A stretch of DNA of 10,345 bases from Bacteroidales bacterium (lineage in GTDB: Bacteria; Bacteroidota; Bacteroidia; Bacteroidales; UBA932): contig JAILAO010000173.1 in NCBI GenBank assembly GCA_024681565.1, positions 1 through 10,345 on the forward strand, in the 5' to 3' direction. The notes beneath the pieces were generated by a model. The model saw only the letters and a program-made list of their open reading frames with translations, did not search any database and had not been told where the DNA came from. Shown here piece after piece: positions 1 through 7,290 of the stretch; the first letter of the stretch is position 1; each line of letters opens with the position of its first letter. The position numbers and the translations under genes were made by a program.

Positions 1-256
1 GACCCACTTCGGCCTGAGCAAACTCTACGAAGTGAGCTGCGAAGAACTCGACTTCCTCAACAAGCTGGCCCGCCGGATCGGCGTGACCGGTTCCCGCGTG
101 ATGGGCGGCGGCTTCGGCGGCTGTACCATCAACCTGGTCAAGGACGAGCTCTATCTGCCGTTCGTCGCGGCGGCCAAGGCGGAGTTCACCCTCAAGTTCG
201 GTCACGCACCCAAGATCTACGACGTCGTCATCTCCGACGGAGCCCGTAAACTGTAG
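1..256 (+). CDS. galK: Galactokinase, C-terminal fragment (5' end outside window)
   Basis: Galactokinase phosphorylates galactose to galactose-1-phosphate in the cytoplasm, the first committed step of the Leloir pathway. Only the last 84 codons are here; the reading frame is open from base 2 and ends at TAG 254-256. The fragment carries GHMP-kinase motif 3, seen as GSRVMGGGFGGC (bases 98-123), the glycine-rich segment close to the bound sugar and phosphates. In most GalK proteins this reads G-x-R-M-T-G-G-G-F-G-G, so V-M here is a mild variant. The end, KIYDVVISDGARKL, is the usual C-terminus of GalK in Bacteroidota. The next gene starts only 23 bp downstream on the same strand, so the two are probably co-transcribed. 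Assignment is by recognition of the motif and C-terminus; other GHMP kinases are less likely because of the FGGC motif and this tail. Confidence 0.93.
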   Translation, partial: THFGLSKLYEVSCEELDFLNKLARRIGVTGSRVMGGGFGGCTINLVKDELYLPFVAAAKAEFTLKFGHAPKIYDVVISDGARKL

Positions 257-279
257 GTCCGGATCCCTTGTTTTTAAAT

Positions 280-3108
280 ATGAGGCATCTGCTCTGCACT
301 GTGCTTCTCCTTTCTGCCTGGGCACTCTCTGCCCAGCAGACGGAGTTGCGTTATCTCTCCGGCACCGGGCCGGAAGATACAGTCGAATGGGATTTTTGGT
401 GCTCCGACGGGATGAATGCCCGGAAATGGAGCAAGATCGAAGTTCCTTCCTGCTGGGAACAGCAGGGCTTCGGCGGCTACACCTATGGCCGTTACTATAT
501 CTATGACCGCGATTCCGAGAAAGCCTGGCGGGATTACCGCGAACATGCTTTCACCGAAGAATACGGTATCTACAGACACAGCTTCGACGTTCCGCGCGCC
601 TGGCGCGGGAAACAGGTAAAGCTCGTCTTCGAAGGCGTGATGACGGACGCGGAAGTCAAGGTCAACGGCGTCAGCGCCGGGGATGTGCACCAGGGCAGTT
701 TCTACCGCTTCTCCTACGACATCAGCCACCTGGTCAGGTACGGGCGCAAAAACCAGCTCGAAGTGACGGTGCACAAGCAGTCGGCCGACCCTTCGGTCAA
801 CGCGGCGGAGCGCCGGGCGGACTGGTGGCTCTTCGGCGGCATCTACCGCCCCGTTTATCTGGAAGCCCGTCCGCAGCAGCATATCGAACGGGTGGCCGTA
901 GATGCGCGTTCGGACGGATCCCTGCGCACCGAACTCCACCTCGCCGGGATTTCCGGCTCGGACCAGGTTGAACTGCGCCTGGAAGAAATCGCCTCCGGAC
1001 AGCTTCTCGGCACGCAGGTCCTCCCCCTGGACGGTTCTCCCGTCCAGACACTCTCGACCCGCTGGCCGGGGGTGAAGACCTGGGATCCGGAACATCCCAA
1101 CCGTTACCGGCTGAGCCTGCGGCTGCTCTCCGGAGACGGGACCCTCCTCCATCAGACCGAGGAGCGCATCGGTTTCCGGACCCTGGAATTCCGTCCGCAG
1201 GACGGGATCTACCTCAACGGCGTCAAGCTCCTGGTCAAGGGCACCAACCGGCACTGCTTTGAATCGCGGACCGGCCGCTCTGTCAGCAAGGCGACGGACC
1301 TGCGGGACGCCCGCCTGATCAAGGCCATGAACATGAACGCCGTGCGCTCCCACTATCCGCCGGACGCCCATTTCCTGGACGTCTGCGACTCGCTGGGGCT
1401 GCTGTACCTCGATGAACTGGCCGGCTGGCAGAATGCCTACAGCGACGCCGTCGCCGCCCGGCTGCTGCCGGAAATGATCGCCCGGGACGTCAATCATCCC
1501 TGCGTCTTCCTGTGGAGCAACGGCAACGAGGGCGGATGGAACACGTCCGTCGACCGGGAGTTCGCCCGGTACGACCCCCAGAAACGGCATGTCATCCACC
1601 CCTGGGCGGATTTCGACGGCCTGGACACCCGGCATTATCCGAACGCGGGAGACAACAGCTACCGCCAGGAACGGGGTCAGCAGGTGTTCATGATGACGGA
1701 GTTCCTCCATGGCCTCTATGACCGCGGACAGGGCGCCGGACTGGACGGCCTGTGGACCAAATTCAAGCGAAGTCCCCTCTTTGCCGGAGGTTTCCTCTGG
1801 TCCTATGTGGACGAAGCGCTGCTGCGCACGGATACCGGAGCGCTGGACACGTACGGCCCCAACGGCCCGGACGGCATCGTCAGTGCAGACCGGCAGCCGG
1901 AAGGAAGTTTCTATACCGTCCGCGAGGTCTGGTCTCCCGTGCAGGTGAAGCCGTTCGTGGCCGGTGCGTTTTTCCAGGGAGATTTCCTGGTGGAGAACGC
2001 CTTCCTGTTCTCGGAACTCACGGAGAGCCGGATGGGATGGAAGGTCCTGTGCCTGCCGCCGCCGGGTGCGCCGGAAACCCCGGCCTGCCTTGCCGCCGGT
2101 ACGGTGACGCTGCCCGCCATCGGGCCGGGAGAGACGGGCCGGGCCCATTTTGACCTCCCGGCAGTTTTCCGCAAGGGAGATATCCTGGAACTCGAGGCCT
2201 ACGGCGCATCGGGAGACACCCTCTGCACCTGGACCGTCCCCATCAAGAGCTGTGCGGAATACTTTGCCGCCCATGCTCCCGCCCGCACCCACGCGGGCCG
2301 GGCAAGCCTCTCCACCGCAGAGGACGGCTCCTTCGTGCTCGCCGCGGCCGGCGCCAGCGCCCGCTTCAGCAAGGACGGCACGCTGACCGAGCTGCGCAAA
2401 GAAGGCCGCGTCCTCCCGCTGCGCAACGGCCCCGTGGCCGTCGGCATGCAGATGCAACTCCGCACGGCGCAGCTGCGCATGCAGGGCGATACGGCCGTCC
2501 TGGCACTGAAATACGACGGGGCCGCCGACACCCTCCTGTGGAAAATGACACCCGACGGGCGTCTGGGCCTGGACGCACGGATCCTCAATTACAGGACGGA
2601 CAACCAGTTCCGGGGCGGCTACGTGGACCGGGAAGTCTTCAATCTCGGCTTCTCCTTCGACTTCCCGGAGGAAACGGTCACCGGCGTCCGCTATCTGGGC
2701 AAGGGTCCCTACCGCGTCTGGAAAAACCGCATCAAAGGAACCCGCTTCAATATCTGGGAAAAGGCTAAAAACAACACGGTGACGGGCGAATACTATGAGC
2801 CGCTCATTTATCCCGAATTCAAGGGTTACCACGCCGGACTCTATTGGGCGACGCTGCTCACGGACGGTTTCGGCCCCGTGACGGTCCATTCTGAGACGGA
2901 CGGACTGTTCCTGCGCCTCTTCTCGCCCGAAGAACCGCGCGACAAGGAAGGCCGGGGCAATTCCTGGCACACCTTCCCGGAAGGGGATATTTCCTTCCTG
3001 CTGGACATCGCCGCCGTCAATTCCCAGGGAACGGATGGCGGAAGCGCCTCCGTCAAGATGAACAAGGGCGACGAAGGATACCGGATCCGCCTCTGGTTTG
3101 ATTTCTGA
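280..3108 (+). CDS. Secreted glycoside hydrolase family 2, probable beta-galactosidase
   Basis: This is a retaining exo-glycosidase of family GH2, most likely hydrolysing terminal beta-galactosides in the periplasm or at the cell surface. The ATG at 280 is chosen over an in-frame TTG at 268 because it begins a clean signal peptide (MRHLLCTVLLLSAWALSA, cut before QQ); there is no lipobox Cys. The product is 942 aa, close to LacZ-type length. Domain order: sugar-binding beta-sandwich (about 20-200, with D181 before WW like the LacZ substrate-binding Asp), Ig-like domain (about 205-305), TIM barrel (about 310-600), then Ig-like and LacZ small-chain-like beta domains to the end. Key residues: H325 in NRH, H358 in SHYP, acid/base E417 in NGNEGG, nucleophile E474 in MMTEF, and GGFLWSYVDE. 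All catalytic positions are intact. Position directly after galK supports galactosidase over glucuronidase or mannosidase activity, but exact linkage specificity is inference. Confidence 0.93.
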   Translation: MRHLLCTVLLLSAWALSAQQTELRYLSGTGPEDTVEWDFWCSDGMNARKWSKIEVPSCWEQQGFGGYTYGRYYIYDRDSEKAWRDYREHAFTEEYGIYRHSFDVPRAWRGKQVKLVFEGVMTDAEVKVNGVSAGDVHQGSFYRFSYDISHLVRYGRKNQLEVTVHKQSADPSVNAAERRADWWLFGGIYRPVYLEARPQQHIERVAVDARSDGSLRTELHLAGISGSDQVELRLEEIASGQLLGTQVLPLDGSPVQTLSTRWPGVKTWDPEHPNRYRLSLRLLSGDGTLLHQTEERIGFRTLEFRPQDGIYLNGVKLLVKGTNRHCFESRTGRSVSKATDLRDARLIKAMNMNAVRSHYPPDAHFLDVCDSLGLLYLDELAGWQNAYSDAVAARLLPEMIARDVNHPCVFLWSNGNEGGWNTSVDREFARYDPQKRHVIHPWADFDGLDTRHYPNAGDNSYRQERGQQVFMMTEFLHGLYDRGQGAGLDGLWTKFKRSPLFAGGFLWSYVDEALLRTDTGALDTYGPNGPDGIVSADRQPEGSFYTVREVWSPVQVKPFVAGAFFQGDFLVENAFLFSELTESRMGWKVLCLPPPGAPETPACLAAGTVTLPAIGPGETGRAHFDLPAVFRKGDILELEAYGASGDTLCTWTVPIKSCAEYFAAHAPARTHAGRASLSTAEDGSFVLAAAGASARFSKDGTLTELRKEGRVLPLRNGPVAVGMQMQLRTAQLRMQGDTAVLALKYDGAADTLLWKMTPDGRLGLDARILNYRTDNQFRGGYVDREVFNLGFSFDFPEETVTGVRYLGKGPYRVWKNRIKGTRFNIWEKAKNNTVTGEYYEPLIYPEFKGYHAGLYWATLLTDGFGPVTVHSETDGLFLRLFSPEEPRDKEGRGNSWHTFPEGDISFLLDIAAVNSQGTDGGSASVKMNKGDEGYRIRLWFDF

Positions 3109-3124
3109 TCCCCGGGGTCCCATC

Positions 3125-3157
3125 AAAAAAGCCTCCACAAACAGTGGAGGCTTTTTT
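3125..3157. terminator. Bidirectional intrinsic terminator
   Basis: A perfect 8-bp stem (GCCTCCAC, 3131-3138, against GTGGAGGC, 3144-3151) with a 5-nt loop AAACA is flanked by six A (3125-3130) and six T (3152-3157). The A and T runs extend the stem and supply a U tract on either strand. It lies between the stop of the glycoside hydrolase (3108) and the stop of ppiD (3196), two converging genes, which is where a shared two-way terminator is expected. Confidence 0.92.
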
Positions 3158-3195
3158 GTGTCCCGGCTCAGGGCCCGGGCCGTGTTTGCTGACGG

Positions 3196-5271
3196 CTAGA
3201 AGAATCTTTCGCGGTTGTCCCTGACGTTGTCGTAATCGGACATCACGGAGAGGATCAGCTGGGAGAGATACTGGGCCTTCTGGGTCGCCAGGTTCTTAGC
3301 GTCGGTCTCGGTATAGAAACTGCCGGTCTGCTTGTTCGCCACGCTGACGATATAGGAACCCATCATGCCGGACACGGGGCCGTAAAGCTCACCTTCCTTG
3401 GCGGAAGCGATGGCTCCGAGGAGCGCGGGCTCGACGTTCGTGGAACCGAGGGACATAGCGTCGCGGTGCTCGACCTGGACGCCGAGACGCTCGGCCACCT
3501 CTTCGATGGTCTTGGCTCCGGCGATCTTCTCAGCCACTTCCTGGGTCTTGACGGTCTGCATCTTCTCGGAGTAAAGGCGGTCCTTGATCTGCGAAGCGAC
3601 CTTTTCAACCGGAGTATAACCCTCCTTGTCCGCACCCTTGAGGGCCACGACGAAGAAGTAGCTGTTGTCCACGGTCAGGATGTTGGAAGCCTTGCCGACC
3701 TTGGCGTCGAAAGCCCAGCGGGTCACTTCCTTGGCGTTGTCGATGGCACCGTAGTTGGCGGTCGCCTCGGTGATGGTGGCCGGGTGGGAATAAACCTTGG
3801 TGGAATCCAGGGCCTTCTGGTAACCTTCATAGGTGCCGCCGGCCAGGGTGGCGAAGGTATTGGCCTGGCTGTAGAAGCTGTTGAAAGTCTCCTTGCTGGC
3901 CAGGGCGGTCTTCTCGAGGATGGCAACCTGCTTCTTCTCGACCGGCCGGGTCTTCTGGCTCACGACAACCACATGGGTGCCATACTGGGTATTGAGGACG
4001 AAGGGATCGCCGATCTTGGCATCGAAGACACCCTCGAAGCCCGGAATCATATAGGACTGGGTCATCCAGCCGATGCTGCCGAGTTCGCCGTCCGCGGCGG
4101 AGGCCTGGTCGGCAGAATAGGTGGCCGCCAGGTTGGCCAGGTTGCCGCCGCGCTTGAGGACGGTCACCAGGCTGTCGGCCGTATGGGCGGCATTGTCGCC
4201 CTGAAGGAGGATGTGCTTGACGAACGCGGAGTCCGGGAGCATCTTGCTGTCCATCTCGCGGGCGGCATAGAAACTGTTGCCGGCGGTCACGATCTGGGTC
4301 AGCTTGTTGCCGCCGAAGATCTGGTCGTCGATCTCGCCGTTGATGGTCCGGAGCTCACCGGCCTTGTACCAATAGGAGCTGAGCGCCTGGTCGGAATTCT
4401 TGGACAGGAAGGTCCGCATGTTGTCGGTCGTGCTGAACTCGTCGTAGGCCTCGTTCATCGCGTCGCTGGCGGCTGCGATATCGGCCGCGGAAGGAACGAC
4501 TTCATAGGCCACGTACTCGATCTCGCGGGTCGCTTTCTGCTTGAAGAAATCCTTGTGGTTCTTGTAGTAGGCACGGATCTCGTCGGAGGTCACGTTGATG
4601 GTGCTGTCCTGGGTGACGGGGTAGAAAGCGAGGCAGTAGTCCACGTCGGCGGTCGTATTGCCCTCCTCGATGGCCTGCGTCAGCTGCAGGGCGTTGTCGC
4701 CGCCGGTAGCGGTGAACAGGGCGCCGTACTTGGCATAGTACTGCTGGTTGTGGACCGTATTCTGGAGATAGTTCCAGTAGGTACGGAGCTGGCCGCTCTC
4801 GTCGCTCTCGACGTTCTGGAGGAACGCCTTCAGGCGGTCGGCGGAGAAGTTGCCGGTCTCATCCATGAAGACCGGATTCTGGGAAATGGCCGGAGAGACA
4901 TACTCGCCGCCCATCAGGGCCAGCATCTCGTCCTCGCCGACGGTGATGCCCGCCTCCTTGGCATTCTTGACAAACATGTATTTGTCGAGAAGTTCCTGCC
5001 AGGCGGCGTTGCGGATCTGCACCTGGGTTTCCTCGTCGCGGGCCGTGCCGGAGAGGAGTTCATTGATGGTCGTGTAACGGTCGATGTCGGCCTGGAAGTC
5101 CGTGTAGCTTACGCTCTTGCCTGCAATCTGTCCGACGTCATATTTGGAAGACATCGAGTTGAGTGCAGACTCCAATGTGCCAGGGTCGATAATAAAAGAC
5201 AGAAGGGCCAGCGCGATGATGATGGAGATCACGAGGCCGAACTTAACGCGTATTTTTTCAAGTACCGCCAT
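3196..5271 (-). CDS. ppiD: Membrane-anchored periplasmic peptidyl-prolyl isomerase / chaperone (PpiD/SurA-like)
   Basis: A 691-aa protein that should be anchored in the inner membrane and act on newly exported proteins in the periplasm. The N-terminus has one membrane segment (about 12-28, rich in I/L/V/A) after a short positive stretch (KIRVK), followed by a SurA/PpiD-like helical chaperone region (about 40-340). A parvulin (PpiC) domain lies at about 345-440: FVKHILL with H353, the SADQASAADGELGSIGW segment, MIPGFEGVF, and YGTHVVVV with H433. Both active-site histidines of parvulins are kept. The C-terminal 250 residues form a second helical region with a weak repeat-like segment (about 600-645). 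The length is a little above E. coli PpiD, as I recall for Bacteroidota homologues. ATG 5269-5271 is the start; the stop is TAG. It follows lptC by 44 bp and is the last gene before a terminator, so it closes the envelope-biogenesis run. PrsA or SurA are alternative names; the uncleaved membrane anchor favours PpiD. Confidence 0.92.
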   Translation of the reverse strand: MAVLEKIRVKFGLVISIIIALALLSFIIDPGTLESALNSMSSKYDVGQIAGKSVSYTDFQADIDRYTTINELLSGTARDEETQVQIRNAAWQELLDKYMFVKNAKEAGITVGEDEMLALMGGEYVSPAISQNPVFMDETGNFSADRLKAFLQNVESDESGQLRTYWNYLQNTVHNQQYYAKYGALFTATGGDNALQLTQAIEEGNTTADVDYCLAFYPVTQDSTINVTSDEIRAYYKNHKDFFKQKATREIEYVAYEVVPSAADIAAASDAMNEAYDEFSTTDNMRTFLSKNSDQALSSYWYKAGELRTINGEIDDQIFGGNKLTQIVTAGNSFYAAREMDSKMLPDSAFVKHILLQGDNAAHTADSLVTVLKRGGNLANLAATYSADQASAADGELGSIGWMTQSYMIPGFEGVFDAKIGDPFVLNTQYGTHVVVVSQKTRPVEKKQVAILEKTALASKETFNSFYSQANTFATLAGGTYEGYQKALDSTKVYSHPATITEATANYGAIDNAKEVTRWAFDAKVGKASNILTVDNSYFFVVALKGADKEGYTPVEKVASQIKDRLYSEKMQTVKTQEVAEKIAGAKTIEEVAERLGVQVEHRDAMSLGSTNVEPALLGAIASAKEGELYGPVSGMMGSYIVSVANKQTGSFYTETDAKNLATQKAQYLSQLILSVMSDYDNVRDNRERFF

Positions 5272-5306
5272 TGTTATGTGTTTTTATAATTTTCCAATAA
5301 GGGGTG

Positions 5307-5339
5307 CGAATTTAGTCATTTTTTTGGAAATGGCCCAAT
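5307..5339 (-). promoter_or_regulatory. Weak candidate promoter for ppiD
   Basis: On the - strand TAAATTCG (5314-5307) differs by one base from the Bacteroidota -7 element TAnnTTTG, and ATTG (5339-5336) lies 21 nt upstream as a partial -33 TTTG element. It overlaps the end of lptC, 35 bp before the ppiD ATG. The gap is unusually A/T-rich for this genome, which alone raises the chance of such a match, so this is only a candidate for independent ppiD expression. Confidence 0.2.
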
Positions 5340-5921
5340 AAAATTCACAGAATCAATGATTACCGCCGTAGAATCCTGCACGACCACCCCGTAACCGTCG
5401 AAAGGCTTATACAGGATGGAGTTGCGGACGTGGTCATCCGAGCGCATTCCGAATCCCTGCAGGAAGCCTTGCCGGGAATACATCTTGACATAGCAGTCCG
5501 TATAAATCTCTTTTGTTTTCTGGTCCCAGTAGATCGTGTCCGTCTCCATGGTCTCCTGTTCGATGACGTTGTGCAGGATGACATTGCCGAAGGCTTCCCA
5601 GATCTCGTCCCGGTCCTTGGCCTTGGGCACGATGTGCCGGGCGTCGTCCGCGACGATCACGGATTCGAGCAGACCTTCCTCCGTGTAACCATAGACGGAC
5701 AGCCCCAGGGGAAAGGCGTCGAAAGAAGCGGTGTCGGTATCGTAGTGCTCCATCAGGTTGGACTCGATCCGCATCGCGACGGCGCCGTTCTCGGTCTGGA
5801 CCGCAAACATATCATAAATCCGCTGGGTCGGAGTCTTGCCCAGGTCAAGTTTTTCCGCCTCCCCGATCCGGTTCTTGCAAGAAACGACAATGCTGGCAAT
5901 CACAGCCGTGATTGCCAGCAT
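5316..5921 (-). CDS. lptC: LPS export system periplasmic lipoprotein LptC
   Basis: LptC sits on the periplasmic face of the inner membrane and passes lipopolysaccharide from the LptBFG transporter to LptA. The start is placed at ATG 5919-5921, giving 201 aa with a lipoprotein signal, MLAITAVIASIVVSC, whose lipobox VVSC puts the lipid on C15. Because that signal lacks a positive charge, the in-frame TTG two codons upstream (5925-5927, giving MRMLAI) is a real alternative. The mature part shows the LptC beta-jellyroll pattern: Y-D-M-F-A-V-Q-T-E-N-G, a Tyr/Thr-Glu-Glu-Gly turn, EAFGNVILHN, a DTIYWDQKTKEIYTD segment, then FLQGFGMRSDD. Those last three are the best conserved pieces in Bacteroidota LptC. 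It begins 28 bp after the TPR gene and is followed by ppiD. A perfect 14-bp hairpin starts exactly at the ATG. A longer frame reaching back to 5996 would overlap the TPR gene and is not credible. Confidence 0.88.
   Translation of the reverse strand: MLAITAVIASIVVSCKNRIGEAEKLDLGKTPTQRIYDMFAVQTENGAVAMRIESNLMEHYDTDTASFDAFPLGLSVYGYTEEGLLESVIVADDARHIVPKAKDRDEIWEAFGNVILHNVIEQETMETDTIYWDQKTKEIYTDCYVKMYSRQGFLQGFGMRSDDHVRNSILYKPFDGYGVVVQDSTAVIIDSVNFIGPFPKK
5890..5921 (-). repeat. Perfect 14-bp inverted repeat at the lptC start codon
   Basis: On the + strand ATGCTGGCAATCAC (5890-5903) and GTGATTGCCAGCAT (5908-5921) are exact reverse complements separated by AGCC. In the lptC mRNA the stem would start with the A of the AUG start codon (5921) and use codons 1-11 (MLAITAVIAS plus part of the next codon). 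No T tract follows it on the - strand (TGTCGTTTC), so it is not a standard intrinsic terminator. A role in limiting or coupling lptC translation, or in mRNA processing between the TPR gene and lptC, is inference; the repeat itself is certain. Confidence 0.9.
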
Positions 5922-5949
5922 GCGCAAAATATTTGCCTGTCTGTCCAAA

Positions 5950-7269
5950 TTATCTGGTACGCACCGTGGTGGTGGCGCGCATGCCACCGCAGACAACCGT
6001 GTAGGACTGTCCCTTGGTGATGTCGTACATGAAGGCCTCGGCGGTCTCCGGGAAGTAGACGCTGTACTGGCTGATGTAGCGGTTGGCCTCTTCGGTCAGG
6101 CTCTCATCGGCAGCCTTTGCCTTGTTCATATAGTCGCAGGCGACCCAGTACGGGGCGCGGCGGGCGATCTCGTCACCACCGCAGCGGGTGGAACCCCAGA
6201 TGTTGCCGATCAGGAAGTAGGCCTTGCCGGCCAGGGCCTCGTTCTCGGCGGCCACCTTGGAAGCATAGTCGAAAGCGCGGGCGCTCTCACCGTTCTTGAA
6301 GCAGAACGTTGCGAGCTCGTAGGTCCAGTCAGCCTTGCGGCTGTCCTCGACGTCCTCGCTGGCCAGGGCGTTCTCCATATAGACAATGGCCTCGCTGACG
6401 TTGCCGCGGGCACCGTGCAGACGGTACAGATAGTAAGCGGAGCTGGCGGAAGGGTCCAGTTTGTTCATCGTGGTGACGGCCTGCAGGAAGAGGTCGTTGT
6501 CGTCGCAACCCTCGGTCATGCCCATCGTCTTGACGATGCTCTGGGCGAGCTGGAGGTTCTCGGGATCGGCGGCCAGACGCGGGGTGTAGAGTTCGATGAG
6601 GCTCTCGCAGCTGGCGACCTTGCTGCCGGCGAAGAGGCTGCCCATGTCATTCTTGACATTGACCACCTGCTCCTTCTCGGAATCGCTGTCCGGAGCCATT
6701 TTCTCGAGGAGGTCGCTGTTGCGCTGATAGGCGTTGATCACGGTCTCGGCGTCCAGTTTGCCCTCCTGGAAGAGATCGATGGCGGACTGCATGTCGAAGA
6801 GCAGGATCGTGGCGCGGGTGTCGGCCTGGTTGTTGGCAATGATGCCCTCGAAGCCGTCATAGAGCTTCTGGGCGTCCTTGACATAGTTGTGGAGATCCTG
6901 TCCCTTGTTGTTGAACGCGGTCACGGCATATTTGGGATAATACTGGGCACGGGTGTCGTGGATCGTCAGAAGCGTATCCACCAGCTGACCTACATACTCA
7001 GGATTCTTGGCGTTCTTGGTAATGAGGCGGCGCATCAGGGTCGTGCCGTCGATCAACAGGTTCTGGCTTGCCGTCGCGGGGCAGAGCTTGTAGGCCTCGC
7101 GCCAGCTCGGGAGGGATTCATCATAGTTCTTCTGTTTGAAGTACTCTTTGTAGAAAGAAAGCTTCGTAATGCACTGAGCGCTGTCAGCACCATACTTGCC
7201 CTGGGCGAAACCCTTGGTTCCCACCAGCATCATGGCAACGGTCAGAATGACAATAGTTAATTTTTTCAT
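5950..7269 (-). CDS. Exported tetratricopeptide-repeat protein, role unknown
   Basis: A 439-aa protein with a signal peptide (MKKLTIVILTVAMMLVGTKGFA, cut before QG), so periplasmic or outer-membrane associated. Helical TPR-like units can be seen at about 37-64 (YKEYFKQKNYDESLPSWREA), 276-303 (AYYLYRLHGARGNVSEAIVY), 313-341 and 348-390 (AYFLIGNIWG and YWVACDYMNKAKAAD). The region between about 75 and 270 is also helical but less regular. The C-terminal tail GQSYTVVCGGMRATTTVRTR is a signature I recognise from Bacteroidota TPR proteins encoded beside lptC. TPRs bind protein partners; no enzymatic motif is visible. The mature chain holds eight Cys (33, 63, 221, 255, 323, 363, 378, 427), a high number for an exported TPR protein. 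ATG 7267-7269 is 21 bp after the OMP gene, and lptC follows at 28 bp, so it is embedded in the operon. A role in LPS or OMP assembly is suggested only by its neighbours. Confidence 0.85.
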   Translation of the reverse strand: MKKLTIVILTVAMMLVGTKGFAQGKYGADSAQCITKLSFYKEYFKQKNYDESLPSWREAYKLCPATASQNLLIDGTTLMRRLITKNAKNPEYVGQLVDTLLTIHDTRAQYYPKYAVTAFNNKGQDLHNYVKDAQKLYDGFEGIIANNQADTRATILLFDMQSAIDLFQEGKLDAETVINAYQRNSDLLEKMAPDSDSEKEQVVNVKNDMGSLFAGSKVASCESLIELYTPRLAADPENLQLAQSIVKTMGMTEGCDDNDLFLQAVTTMNKLDPSASSAYYLYRLHGARGNVSEAIVYMENALASEDVEDSRKADWTYELATFCFKNGESARAFDYASKVAAENEALAGKAYFLIGNIWGSTRCGGDEIARRAPYWVACDYMNKAKAADESLTEEANRYISQYSVYFPETAEAFMYDITKGQSYTVVCGGMRATTTVRTR

Positions 7270-7290
7270 ATCGCAATAGTGTTATTTTTT

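Noticed and set aside
274..3138. A 954-codon open frame on the - strand opposite the glycoside hydrolase
   Set aside because: It is in exact codon register with the real gene, so its stops would need TTA, CTA or TCA sense codons, which this GC-rich genome avoids. The translation shows no recognisable domain and is rich in R/G/E/V, as expected for a mirror frame.
3172..3181. GGCCCGGGCC palindrome downstream of the terminator
   Set aside because: Short GC-only palindrome in a GC-rich gap; no loop, no repeat elsewhere noticed, and the adjacent terminator already explains the junction.
3466..5289. A 607-codon open frame on the + strand opposite ppiD
   Set aside because: Same codon-register mirror effect; the product is a low-complexity G/V/L/D-rich sequence with no fold pattern, while the - strand frame is a clear PpiD.
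5890..5921. Reading the lptC hairpin as an intrinsic terminator
   Set aside because: No U tract follows the stem in the transcript direction and it lies inside coding sequence with the gene continuing intact.
5922..5996. N-terminal extension of lptC back to an ATG at 5996
   Set aside because: It would overlap the TPR coding region by 47 bp and place a Pro/Arg-rich stretch before a clear lipoprotein signal; a start at 5921 or 5927 explains the signal better.
5836..7260. A 474-codon open frame on the + strand opposite lptC and the TPR gene
   Set aside because: Codon-register mirror of the TPR gene that crosses into lptC; no motifs, and the opposite strand encodes two recognisable exported proteins.
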